From: an uncultured Elusimicrobia bacterium
GTDB lineage: Bacteria; Elusimicrobiota; Elusimicrobia; Elusimicrobiales; Elusimicrobiaceae
Assembly (NCBI GenBank): GCA_945913025.1
Contig: CAMECJ010000004.1
Span: 1-64,000, forward strand
DNA length: 64,000 nucleotides
Direction: 5' to 3'
Below, one piece after another: positions 26,054 through 34,379 of the stretch; position 1 is the first letter of the stretch; each line of letters opens with the position of its first letter. Both the position numbers and the translations under genes were made by a program. The notes under the pieces are model-generated. The model did no database searches. It saw only the letters and a program-made list of their open reading frames with translations, and was not told the DNA's origin.

Positions 26054-28321
26054 ATGGGAAAGAAACATAAGCAGAAAAATAAGAATAACCAATCCCCAGT
26101 CAAGGCAACTCCAGAAAAACAACAACAGCAAAATTTAATCAATAGCTTGCGTGACAAAATTAAGGGAGAAATTGTAGAAGGAGCGACGGAGACTGTTGAT
26201 GAGAATTTAGAAAAACTGTTGGGAGTTGTATTAAAATACTCCATTAAAAATTTAATTCCTGTGTTGGAAAAGAATAATCCGGAGACTATTGCTGGGGAAT
26301 TGTCTAATCGTTTGCAGAATGAAAATGCGACTCCCGAAGATTTGTTAAGGTGTGGCCAGTTGAAAGCGTATATCGTGGATCAAACGCAACAAGAGGTGAA
26401 CACAAAACAACAACAAAGGGATGCAATACAAGGAGAAATTGAAACTCTTGAGGGACAAAAAACACGACTAAATACAGAGGTTGGCACACTTACCGCAGAA
26501 AAGAAAGAGTTAGAAAAAACAAAGGGTGAATTACAAAAGAAAAAAGAAGAATTAGAAAATGAAATTCAAGGATTAGAACCCAAAAAACAAGAATTGGCAC
26601 AGCGTGAGCAAAGTGTTAAAGAAAAAGAAGCAGATGTTAACCGACGCTTGGATGCTAATACAACGGCAGCAAAGTCTATTCAAGTTTTCCGTAAGTTGAT
26701 TACCAAAGATATGAACCAAGCGGCTCGTGCTGAAAGGAATGCACGTTTGGCAGAACGTTATCGTAGTAAATGCCAAGATTTAACTAAACAGGTGGAGGTC
26801 CTTAATCAGGAAAGAGAATTGTATACAAATGCCGACAAAGTGATTGAAGCGTATCAAGTGCAAGAAAAAGGAAGACTGCTGGATAGTACGCTCGACAAAA
26901 TTAAACATTTAGAAAGCGAAATAGAGACCCAAAGAAAAACTTTAACTACACAAAAAGATCAGGAAGTGGCTACTCTGAAGCAGGGCATCGAAGAATTAGA
27001 GCGTTTAAATGATGCTTTACAAGTACAACTGCAACATCTACGTGCTACGCAGCAAATAAACCAAGAGCAAGAGGAAAAAATTTCCTTGTTAGAACAAAAA
27101 GCCAATTATTTCAAACAAATAAATGATCAAATGAAAGCTTGGATAGAAAAAGGTAATAAGGCCGAATGCCCGGCCTTGTCTGCCCTAGATAGCACGATGC
27201 CTGCTAAAGTAGACATTTATAACGCTACGATTGGCCGTTCACTACAACACATAAATAGTTTGAGAGCTCTAGCGGATTATTTGTATGCTTTTTGTGTTAA
27301 TCCGCCGAAGAAAGATTTTGATAATAATGAACTTAATCTTGAGCCCTTGTATTATAAAAGAGATGATATCTGCGCTTTTATTGCCGGTTTGGGTATTGGT
27401 AAACTAACTATTTTACAAGGTACCAGTGGGGTAGGTAAGAGTAGCTTGCCCAAAAGAATTGGGCGCGCGTTATATTTGCCGGAATACACCAAAGATGCCT
27501 ATCCTAATGTGATTGCGGTAGGTTCTTCATGGCGTGAACGTGACGAAATGTTCGGTTACTACAACGATTTTAGTAAAAAATTCAAAGCTAAAGAATTTAC
27601 TTGTGCGGTGTACAAAGCTAATTTCTATCCGGATAGACCTTATTTTATCGTATTGGATGAAATGAACTTATCCAGAGTGGAGTATTACTTCGCCGATATT
27701 TTGTCCGGTATAGATACAGAAAAAGGCATTCCTGTTCGCTTGTTAGATAGTGAGGAAATGCAAGAAAATTGGCCTAAGTATTTAAAAAATGGGGAATTGA
27801 CCATTCCGGAAAATGTTTATTTTATCGGTACGGCTAATATTGATTCGTCCACCATGGATATTACCGATAAGGTATATGACCGCGCCAATGTGCTGTCTTT
27901 CCATGAGATTGCCCCGGAACCTGCCAATAAACCGGAACCACCGAAAATTCAGACGATATCCTTTTCCGGTTTACAAAACATGTTTAATAACATTGGCAGT
28001 TTGGCTGAACTGCCTGAAATATATGTCCAAACAAAAGAAACTTTGGAAGAATTGGACATTTTTGTAGGGTATCGCATGGAAAAACAATTAAAGAAGTTTA
28101 TCCCTATTTTTGCGGCATGCGGGGGAGAAGCGAAAAACGCCGAAGATATTTTTATTGTTAACAAAATCTTACGCAAATTGGAAGGTAAAGAAGGAAAAGA
28201 AAAAGTGAAGGAGTGGTTCCGAGAACTGGAAAGGCTTTACAGAGAAGGGAAATATTGGCGCTGCGAAAAGTTTCTAAAGGAATGGAATGATGAGCAGTTC
28301 CCAAAAGAAGACAATAACTAA
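26054..28321 (+). CDS. McrB-like AAA+ ATPase with long coiled coil
   Basis: The 755-residue protein has a basic N-terminus, a helical part, and then a very long coiled coil (about residues 110-365, heptads rich in E, K, Q and L). The C-terminal half is an AAA+ domain of the McrB/MoxR branch: Walker A QGTSGVGKSS (about 455), IAVGSSWRERDEMFG, Walker B IVLDEMNLSRVEYYF (about 532), sensor GTANIDSST (about 591) and arginine-finger region DKVYDRANVL. McrB-type motors form rings that translocate on DNA with a partner nuclease; no McrC partner is present here. The coiled coil could give a long reach between complexes. A GAGGAAG site precedes the ATG. Confidence 0.85.
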   Translation: MGKKHKQKNKNNQSPVKATPEKQQQQNLINSLRDKIKGEIVEGATETVDENLEKLLGVVLKYSIKNLIPVLEKNNPETIAGELSNRLQNENATPEDLLRCGQLKAYIVDQTQQEVNTKQQQRDAIQGEIETLEGQKTRLNTEVGTLTAEKKELEKTKGELQKKKEELENEIQGLEPKKQELAQREQSVKEKEADVNRRLDANTTAAKSIQVFRKLITKDMNQAARAERNARLAERYRSKCQDLTKQVEVLNQERELYTNADKVIEAYQVQEKGRLLDSTLDKIKHLESEIETQRKTLTTQKDQEVATLKQGIEELERLNDALQVQLQHLRATQQINQEQEEKISLLEQKANYFKQINDQMKAWIEKGNKAECPALSALDSTMPAKVDIYNATIGRSLQHINSLRALADYLYAFCVNPPKKDFDNNELNLEPLYYKRDDICAFIAGLGIGKLTILQGTSGVGKSSLPKRIGRALYLPEYTKDAYPNVIAVGSSWRERDEMFGYYNDFSKKFKAKEFTCAVYKANFYPDRPYFIVLDEMNLSRVEYYFADILSGIDTEKGIPVRLLDSEEMQENWPKYLKNGELTIPENVYFIGTANIDSSTMDITDKVYDRANVLSFHEIAPEPANKPEPPKIQTISFSGLQNMFNNIGSLAELPEIYVQTKETLEELDIFVGYRMEKQLKKFIPIFAACGGEAKNAEDIFIVNKILRKLEGKEGKEKVKEWFRELERLYREGKYWRCEKFLKEWNDEQFPKEDNN

Positions 28322-28339
28322 ACGGAGTGATATCATTAT

Positions 28340-30253
28340 ATGAATTGTTGGGATGATTATCATGAACTATATAATAGATACCGTCGGTTAGAGTCAGCAA
28401 ATTTGTCCTTTGCGCATCTGGCGGAAATTTGGCGTTGGAATCCAGAGACACAAACGCCGAAAGTGTTTCTGTACCGCATGGAGAGAAACGAGGACGATAG
28501 AAAAAACCAAACCAACGCAGTTAATAAAATGTTATGTTATATTAAAGATGTGCCACCTGTATTTAAGAATCCGCAAACCCATTTAAGGCAAGAGGAAGTT
28601 GTGCGCGTAATGGAAAAAGTCACGCGTATTAACAAGCGTACTATCCGGTATCTGGCGGCGCATAGCGAACATTGGAAAACATCTTTCCCGGATGTTTATC
28701 CTATGCGTTTACTGACACCGGTTTGGGAAGATGATTTAGCACTGTACGAAAATGTGGCAGCAGTTACATTAATTAAATATTTAGACCCTGCCATTCGCCA
28801 ACAAGATATTGATATAGCAGGCGATTTATTGGCTACTTGGAACGAAAGTGACCAGACCCCAGGGGCTTTGCCAGGGCGTATTTGGGCCAGTTATGTTGAA
28901 ATTTATGATAGATCTCTCAAAAGCAATCACTTACAGGATATAAAAGATAAATTAGAGAAATTACGGGCACATATCAATACATGCAAGCATAGTAAATTAT
29001 TCCGTTCCTTATACAACGCGCCTGCCATAGTCGGTGCATTAAAACCCACTAACATTTTCCTAAAAAATCGTTACTATCATAAAGTATATTTGCTATGGAA
29101 AATTAAAGAAAGATTACGTAAAAACGCAAAGGCAGATAGTTATCAACCGATTCAGAACCCCAAATATGAAGAAGGTTTTAGAATTCATGCCAAATTGCTA
29201 CTGCTGTTTGCTTTAAAAACATTTGGTTTTACATCGCGGGATGAAAACAGCCCTGTTCTTGTGAAAGACAGTTTGCAAAAAATGGTATATAAGCATGGCA
29301 ATTGGCTGATTGAATTAAGTGAGCCGGATGGGAATCCGTCGGTTATCAAATGTCGGTTTATGTTATATCAAACACATACGATTGTATTACCACAGGGATG
29401 GGTGTTGGCTTTTGATGAGGATGAACAAGCTCAATTTCAGAAGCAATTTCATATCGCCCAAATAATTGATAATCGTGAATTAGTGTTTGAAGCGGCTTTA
29501 AATCCTGAAGAATTACAAAAATTCAGACAGTTTTTGTTAGACATATGGCAGATAGATAATCGGGACAATGCAGGCAAAAAGCAAGTCAATCAGATTAAGG
29601 ATGAAGTAGCTAAGTTCCCCAATGCTCGTATTTTGACAATTTATTTTGATGTTTCCTTTGACCCTATGCCTCAAGACAAAAATGGAATCCCAGCGTGGTT
29701 TGCCAAATATCAAGACAAGATACAAGGGGAAGACATATGGGTAAAACTATTGCCTAATAAATTATGGGATTTCCCGCAAGATTATGGAGATAAAATGTTT
29801 TTATTTTCTTCTTTTCCTGCCCCCCATACGAAGCAACGTTTTCATGTGATACCGGTCAGCTTAGATGATATACACTCGTATAGACGTATCATGAAAGTCT
29901 TATTGCCTTTTTTATTGGAGTTAGACGATAAACATTGCCCTTATTGCGCTCAAGCTTTAGAGGCCAATGGACATTGTTATAACTGTCATATTGTAATCAG
30001 TAAAACGCAGTGCGGGCAGTGTCATAACGAGCGGTATTCTTCTTCGGCTACTGATCCCAAGTACCCGCCTCTTAACTTGGACAGTAGCATTCGGGAAAAC
30101 AAAAAATACCAATTACAGTTATTGGAAGAAGAATTGAAAACAGGATTTTTAAATGTAATGCCCGTCAAAGGAGGTGAGGTTGTATGTCCTCATTGTTTGA
30201 GTGAGGAAATCAAGACATTACAAGAACAATATTTAGAAAAATCGCAAACATGA
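28340..30253 (+). CDS. Zinc-ribbon protein, last gene of the operon
   Basis: The 637-residue protein has no known family assignment over residues 1-520. Its C-terminal part has several Cys pairs: CPYC (about 533), CYNC, CGQC and CPHC near the end, forming probably two or three zinc ribbons. The kinase of the same operon also carries a CPHC-type ribbon, which may indicate a common partner or nucleic acid. A GGAG lies about 12 nt before the ATG. The product ends the operon, and the second recombinase module follows after 80 bp. Probably a DNA- or RNA-associated subunit; role inferred from position. Confidence 0.65.
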   Translation: MNCWDDYHELYNRYRRLESANLSFAHLAEIWRWNPETQTPKVFLYRMERNEDDRKNQTNAVNKMLCYIKDVPPVFKNPQTHLRQEEVVRVMEKVTRINKRTIRYLAAHSEHWKTSFPDVYPMRLLTPVWEDDLALYENVAAVTLIKYLDPAIRQQDIDIAGDLLATWNESDQTPGALPGRIWASYVEIYDRSLKSNHLQDIKDKLEKLRAHINTCKHSKLFRSLYNAPAIVGALKPTNIFLKNRYYHKVYLLWKIKERLRKNAKADSYQPIQNPKYEEGFRIHAKLLLLFALKTFGFTSRDENSPVLVKDSLQKMVYKHGNWLIELSEPDGNPSVIKCRFMLYQTHTIVLPQGWVLAFDEDEQAQFQKQFHIAQIIDNRELVFEAALNPEELQKFRQFLLDIWQIDNRDNAGKKQVNQIKDEVAKFPNARILTIYFDVSFDPMPQDKNGIPAWFAKYQDKIQGEDIWVKLLPNKLWDFPQDYGDKMFLFSSFPAPHTKQRFHVIPVSLDDIHSYRRIMKVLLPFLLELDDKHCPYCAQALEANGHCYNCHIVISKTQCGQCHNERYSSSATDPKYPPLNLDSSIRENKKYQLQLLEEELKTGFLNVMPVKGGEVVCPHCLSEEIKTLQEQYLEKSQT

Positions 30254-30291
30254 TTCGCGAATACTTCAAATCAGTTTTCTAAATATCTTGA

Positions 30292-30307
30292 CTTCTAGGC
30301 CTAGAAG
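30292..30307. promoter_or_regulatory. 16-bp palindrome upstream of recombinase module (copy 2)
   Basis: Identical to the palindrome at 3412-3427 (CTTCTAGGCCTAGAAG), again with CTTGA before it and AAGCG after it, and about 27 bp before the DUF2924 start. It overlaps the same TTGACT -35-like box. Confidence 0.6.
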
Positions 30308-30333
30308 AAGCGTGAATGTTTATAGGAGAGAAT

Positions 30334-30717
30334 ATGCAAAACTATACACATTTAACCACGCGGAAATTAGAGTTAAAATGGCTAGAATTAATCGGCCGGC
30401 CTATACCGCCAATCGGGCGAAGTTTAGTTATTAAATACCTGTTATGGTATGAACAAGCCAAGCGTGAGAAGATTTCTCCACTTGGCTTTTTTCATAAAGT
30501 GGCCCAAGCCGCTAAAACCGCTGATAAACGCCCCAAAGCTACATTGGAAGTTGGCTCTAAAATGGTCCGGTCCTATCAAGGTACAAAATATGAAGTGGAA
30601 ATTATCCCACAGGGCTATTTGTATAGGAACAAAACCTATAAAAGTCTATCCGGTGTAGCTAAAGCTATTACAGGTAAGAGTTGGAACGGTAATGTATTCT
30701 TTGGAGTGAAAAAATGA
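30334..30717 (+). CDS. DUF2924 domain protein
   Basis: This 127-residue protein is the stand-alone form of the N-terminal domain fused in the copy at 3455. It carries the DUF2924 features WLELIGRPIPPIGRS, a helix with LLWYEQAKRE, and a C-terminal segment YKSLSGVAKAITGKSWNG that resembles the small modules found next to resolvases. It probably binds DNA or the recombinase. I start at 30334, 5-6 nt after AGGAGAG; the frame from 30316 contains that site. Its TGA overlaps the recombinase ATG (ATGA), so the two are translationally coupled. Confidence 0.75.
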   Translation: MQNYTHLTTRKLELKWLELIGRPIPPIGRSLVIKYLLWYEQAKREKISPLGFFHKVAQAAKTADKRPKATLEVGSKMVRSYQGTKYEVEIIPQGYLYRNKTYKSLSGVAKAITGKSWNGNVFFGVKK

Positions 30718-32331
30718 GTGATAAGAAAATACCTTGTGCTATCTATACACGCAAATCAACCGAAGAAGGATTAGAACAAGAGTTTAACAGTTTACAAGCC
30801 CAACGGGAAGCCTGTGAAGCATACATTAAGAGCCAAAAGCACGAGAATTGGCAGTTATTACCTACCGAATATGATGATGGCGGATATTCGGGTGGCAATA
30901 TGGAACGCCCAGCCCTAAAACGGCTTTTATCTGATATTAAATCCGGCCTTGTTGATATTATTGTTGTCTATAAAATAGATCGCTTAACCCGTTGTTTAAT
31001 GGACTTTAGCAAAATTGTGGAGATATTAGACAAGAATAATGCCTCGTTTGTATCTATCACCCAGCATTTTAATACCACCACCAGTATGGGGCGGCTCACA
31101 TTAAATATGCTACTCTCATTTGCTCAATTTGAGCGAGAGGTAACAGGGGAACGCATAAGGGATAAGATTAGCGCGAGTAAGAAAAAAGGAATGTGGATGG
31201 GTGGCAAACCGCCACTAGGGTATTACCGTAAGGATAAGAAGATATACCCGGATGAAGAAAAACTACCGTTACTACTCGCCATTTTTGAAAAGTATATTGA
31301 ACTCAAAAGCACCACGCTTCTAAAAGAGTGGCTCCAACAGCAAGGACATAATATATCCGTAGGGAACTTAAACTGTATTTTGCGCAATAAAGCCTATATT
31401 GGCTTAGTAGGCCATAAAGGTACTTGGTATCAGGGAAGAACACCAAGGCATAATTCCAACCGAACTATTTGAGCAGGTACAAAATGTCATGGCGGACAAC
31501 CGTATTAATCGTCAGCATTATGACCCAAAGAAAAGCCTTTTATCCGGCAAACTATATGATGATCAAGGAAATGCTATGAGTTCCAGTTGGAGCACGGGTT
31601 GCAGTGGAAAAACATACCGCTATTATGTAAGCCAAGCCATTATCCGCAAAGAGCCAAGTAAACTAGGCAAAATCGGAAAAGTATCCCTACCGCAACTGGA
31701 AAACTTTATAGATAGTTGGTTTGAAAGATTTCTACATAACAAGACAAAACTTTATCAATATATTCAGCGCTTTGAAGTATCTAAGCAAAAGAAATTACTA
31801 AAACTCCTGTCGTCTTACATAATAACCCGAGACATAGAAAAAACATTAATTAAGCGTGTTCAATTAAACCCCAACGAAGTAGAAATAACCTTGCATGCGG
31901 AACAAGTAGTAGAACTATTCAACGCTATTTATGAAAACCGGGAAATGTGCTTACTCAAATCCGAAGAATTGAAACAAGAACGCACCTACACGGAGCCGTA
32001 TCATATCGGTACAATAGCCAACGGAGAAAAGATAATTGTAGGGCAGTTTATAGAGCCGAAGAAACATCCTAATACTGAACTTATCAAAATCTTAAATCAG
32101 GCCTACACTTGGCACCAAAACGTAATCAACGGTGCAAGTACGCAAGATATAGCCAAACGGGATAAGGTATGCGTGCAATATGTCCGCCGGATCCTCAATT
32201 TGAGTTTTTTATCCCCTAAGATCATAAGGGCTATCCTAAACGCTACCCAACCGGCTGATTGCACACTCAAAAAATTGCTCTCTATCAAATCTTCAAATTG
32301 GCAAGAACAAGAGCACATCTTCTATAAATAA
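30714..32331 (+). pseudogene. Large serine recombinase with a single-base frameshift (copy 2)
   Basis: The N-terminal catalytic domain is intact: YTRKSTEEG with the nucleophilic Ser, GGNMERPALKRLL, VVYKIDRLTR and LLSFAQFERE. Near 31436 an extra A in CAGGGAAGAACACC shifts the frame; copy 1 reads GTWYPGEHQGII where this copy reads GTWYQGRTPRH and stops at 31472. Deleting one A restores YQGEHQGIIPTELFEQVQ and joins the C-terminal ORF that runs to 32331. Large serine recombinases catalyse site-specific integration and excision through the N-terminal Ser. This copy lies at the right end of the island next to the 159-bp repeat and tRNA-Asp, as expected for an integrase, but it is likely inactive. 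Confidence 0.85.
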
Positions 32332-32342
32332 TCGCAAGTGCG

Positions 32343-32501
32343 CGACTTCCTACCTACTCTCGTCAGCATAAAAACAAAAGATTTTTCATAATTCCCCAAA
32401 ACACGCAAAAAAACGCGTGCTGAAAGTCGCGCATAAAAAAATCCCCGTCGGGCTTTTGCCTCAACGGGGATTTATGCTAATTATTCAAAACTAAAAAACG
32501 G
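32343..32501. repeat. 159-bp direct repeat, right copy, at tRNA-Asp 3' end
   Basis: Matches 13701-13859 over 159 bp. The last bases overlap the 3' end of the minus-strand tRNA-Asp. An inverted repeat (TGCGCGACTT at 32339-32348, AAGTCGCGCA at 32424-32433) spans most of it. In the left copy the matching arms changed to GAACGACTT and AAGTTGTTT, which still pair, allowing G-U pairs. Confidence 0.7.
32434..32471 (-). terminator. tRNA-Asp terminator
   Basis: On the minus strand AATCCCCGTT...GACGGGGATT forms a stem of eight or more base pairs followed by seven T. It lies about 28 nt after the tRNA 3' end. Confidence 0.8.
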
Positions 32502-32573
32502 AGCCGACGAGATTCGAACTCGCGGTCTCTGCCTTGACAGGGCAGCGTGTTAACCAGGCTACACCACGGCTCC
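32499..32573 (-). tRNA. tRNA-Asp (anticodon GTC)
   Basis: The minus strand folds as a tRNA: acceptor GGAGCCG/CGGCTCC, D arm with AGCCTGGTTAAC, anticodon stem CTGCC/GGCAG around loop CTGTCAA with anticodon GTC, and a T arm with GTTCGAATC. CCA is not encoded. A promoter-like pair lies upstream and a terminator downstream, and the island ends at its 3' end. Confidence 0.95.
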
Positions 32574-32602
32574 ATTCACTTCTCAAATTCTTTCGTACTT
32601 AT

Positions 32603-32632
32603 ATTTTAACTTAAATTAATAGGGTACGTCAA
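32603..32632 (-). promoter_or_regulatory. Promoter of tRNA-Asp
   Basis: On the minus strand TTGACG and TAAAAT are separated by 18 bp, and the -10 box lies about 30 nt before the tRNA 5' end. Confidence 0.6.
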
Positions 32633-32664
32633 CAAATTTTAAAAATCTTTTTCCCGCAGGGCAA

Positions 32665-33564
32665 TTACTCAAATTCGCCCCATAAAATTTGTTCCAGTTC
32701 CAACTCCACGCCGTGTTTTTCTTTTACTTTTTGGCGCACCTCGTCCATTAGCGTTTTGACGTCCTCCGGCGTGGCTCGGTTGAAATTGACGATAAACCCC
32801 GCGTGTTTTTCGGACACTTTCGCTCCGCCGACGGACAGCCCGCGCAGGCCCGTGTCGTCAATCAGGCGCGAGGCGTAATCCCCTTCCGGCCGTTTAAATA
32901 CGCTTCCGGCAGACGGATACTCAAGCGGTTGTTTTTCGATACGTTTGTGCAAAATGGAGTTGCGCGCGGCGATAAGCTGCGTAAAATCGCCTTTCGTCAG
33001 TTTGAACGAGGCCGACAGCACAATATAATTTTCAATTCCTTCCACCTTGCGGTAGGCGTATTTTAAATCTTCTTTTAAAAGCGTGGCGGGACGGCCTTCA
33101 AAATCAATCACGTCAAAATATTCCAAGCAGTCAAACGTTTCCTGCCCGAACGCGCCCGCATTCATATATACGGCTCCGCCGACGCTGCCCGGTATGCCGG
33201 AAAGTTTTTCCATTCCCGCAAGGCCCGCTTCGCAGGCCAGTTCGCATACTTTGTCCAAGGCTGTGCCGGCTTGAGCTTTGATGTGTTCCCCTTCTACGGT
33301 TACGCCGTCCATCCGTTTGGTGGAACAAACGATTCCTCCCACGCCTTTGCCGCCTACTAAAATATTGGAACCAAAACCAATAATGCGCAGCGGTATGTTT
33401 TCCGCCTGCGCGAGCTTTAAAACAAAACTCCATTCCTCCGGTGTTTTAGGATAAACATACGCTTCCGCCGGACCGCCGGTGCGGTAGGTGGTGTGCCGTC
33501 CCATCGGTTCGTCAAACAGGCAGTTGTCCGAAAAGAAATTTTTGAGTTCCGTTTTATAGCTCAT
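32665..33564 (-). CDS. murB: UDP-N-acetylenolpyruvoylglucosamine reductase
   Basis: MurB is the FAD enzyme that reduces enolpyruvyl-UDP-GlcNAc to UDP-MurNAc with NADPH in the second step of peptidoglycan synthesis. This 299-residue form has the FAD-binding motifs GFGSNILVGGKGVGG and SGIPGSVGGAVYMNAGAFGQ, the catalytic Ser segment PSAGSVFKRP and a C-terminal GVELELEQILWG. The absence of the extra Tyr loop and the length fit the type II MurB of many non-enteric bacteria. It lies 13 nt after the barrel-protein gene on the same strand, yet has its own -10-like box close to the ATG and no Shine-Dalgarno sequence. Confidence 0.95.
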   Translation of the reverse strand: MSYKTELKNFFSDNCLFDEPMGRHTTYRTGGPAEAYVYPKTPEEWSFVLKLAQAENIPLRIIGFGSNILVGGKGVGGIVCSTKRMDGVTVEGEHIKAQAGTALDKVCELACEAGLAGMEKLSGIPGSVGGAVYMNAGAFGQETFDCLEYFDVIDFEGRPATLLKEDLKYAYRKVEGIENYIVLSASFKLTKGDFTQLIAARNSILHKRIEKQPLEYPSAGSVFKRPEGDYASRLIDDTGLRGLSVGGAKVSEKHAGFIVNFNRATPEDVKTLMDEVRQKVKEKHGVELELEQILWGEFE

Positions 33565-33577
33565 AATTATTATATTA

Positions 33578-34279
33578 TTAGAAATTTAAGCCTACCCCGC
33601 CCTGAAAACCGTCGTTTCCGGCGGTTTTGGTGTAGGAGGCAAATACATATACAAATGGGAACGGTTTGAAATTGACGCCTGCGGTATAGCGGACGGCACC
33701 GTCGGAAGAAGAACGGTTGCGGGCAAATCCGCGCGTTTCAATTTCGCCGTAATCGTAACCGACGCCCACATAAGGCGTTAAGAACAATACATTCATCGAC
33801 GCCGAAGCGGAGGCTGAATAGTGGTCCTGCGTGTACCAGTCGGTCTTGGCGCGGTCGTAAAACGCGCCAAGCGCAAAGTGTACGGTGTCCAGTACGGAAA
33901 AATTATATTTAAGCCCGCCACCCAACGATTCCAAACCGTTCATATCCGTTCCGCGCACGACGACACCAAGCCCCACTACGGGGATTGTGGTTTCGGCGGA
34001 TAAAAAGCCGGTGTAGATGTAATCTTCGGAGGAAATGTTATTGCCGGAGGAAGGCTTGACGGCGGTCATTGTGGCGCCGATGTCAAACCCGGGGAAAGCA
34101 GTCCCGCGGCCGGTATGGAAATCGGCAATACCGATTAGCGCGTTAAGGTCTTTGTTATAAGCGGACAAATCGGAATTATTGTTGAAATGGTTACGAAAAT
34201 CATCTGCGATGTTATTGGAGGCCTTTGCAAACGGAACAAAAGCGAAAAAGGCAAAAATCAAGACTAATACTTTTTTCAT
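33578..34279 (-). CDS. Outer-membrane beta-barrel protein
   Basis: The 233-residue protein starts with a cleavable signal peptide (MKKVLVLIFAFFAFVPFAKA, 20 residues). The mature part consists of alternating polar and hydrophobic strands, several with Gly and aromatic residues (AVRYTAGVNFKPFPFVYVFA), and it ends in FQGGVGLNF with a terminal Phe, the usual barrel-assembly signal. About eight strands seem to fit the length, like small OmpW or OmpA-type barrels. It implies that the host has an outer membrane. A GGGAG site precedes the ATG. The ligand or function is unknown. Confidence 0.75.
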   Translation of the reverse strand: MKKVLVLIFAFFAFVPFAKASNNIADDFRNHFNNNSDLSAYNKDLNALIGIADFHTGRGTAFPGFDIGATMTAVKPSSGNNISSEDYIYTGFLSAETTIPVVGLGVVVRGTDMNGLESLGGGLKYNFSVLDTVHFALGAFYDRAKTDWYTQDHYSASASASMNVLFLTPYVGVGYDYGEIETRGFARNRSSSDGAVRYTAGVNFKPFPFVYVFASYTKTAGNDGFQGGVGLNF

Positions 34280-34379
34280 AGGTTCTCCCGTTGTGAAATT
34301 TTAAGATATATAATATGATAGAAAAAGACGGGCGCCTGTGCAACCCGGGCGCAACATAATGGCAAAGGAGATTTTAGAT

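Noticed and set aside
26054-28321. McrBC restriction system
   Set aside because: The AAA+ domain is McrB-like, but no McrC or PD-(D/E)XK partner gene is adjacent, so a standard McrBC assignment is not supported.
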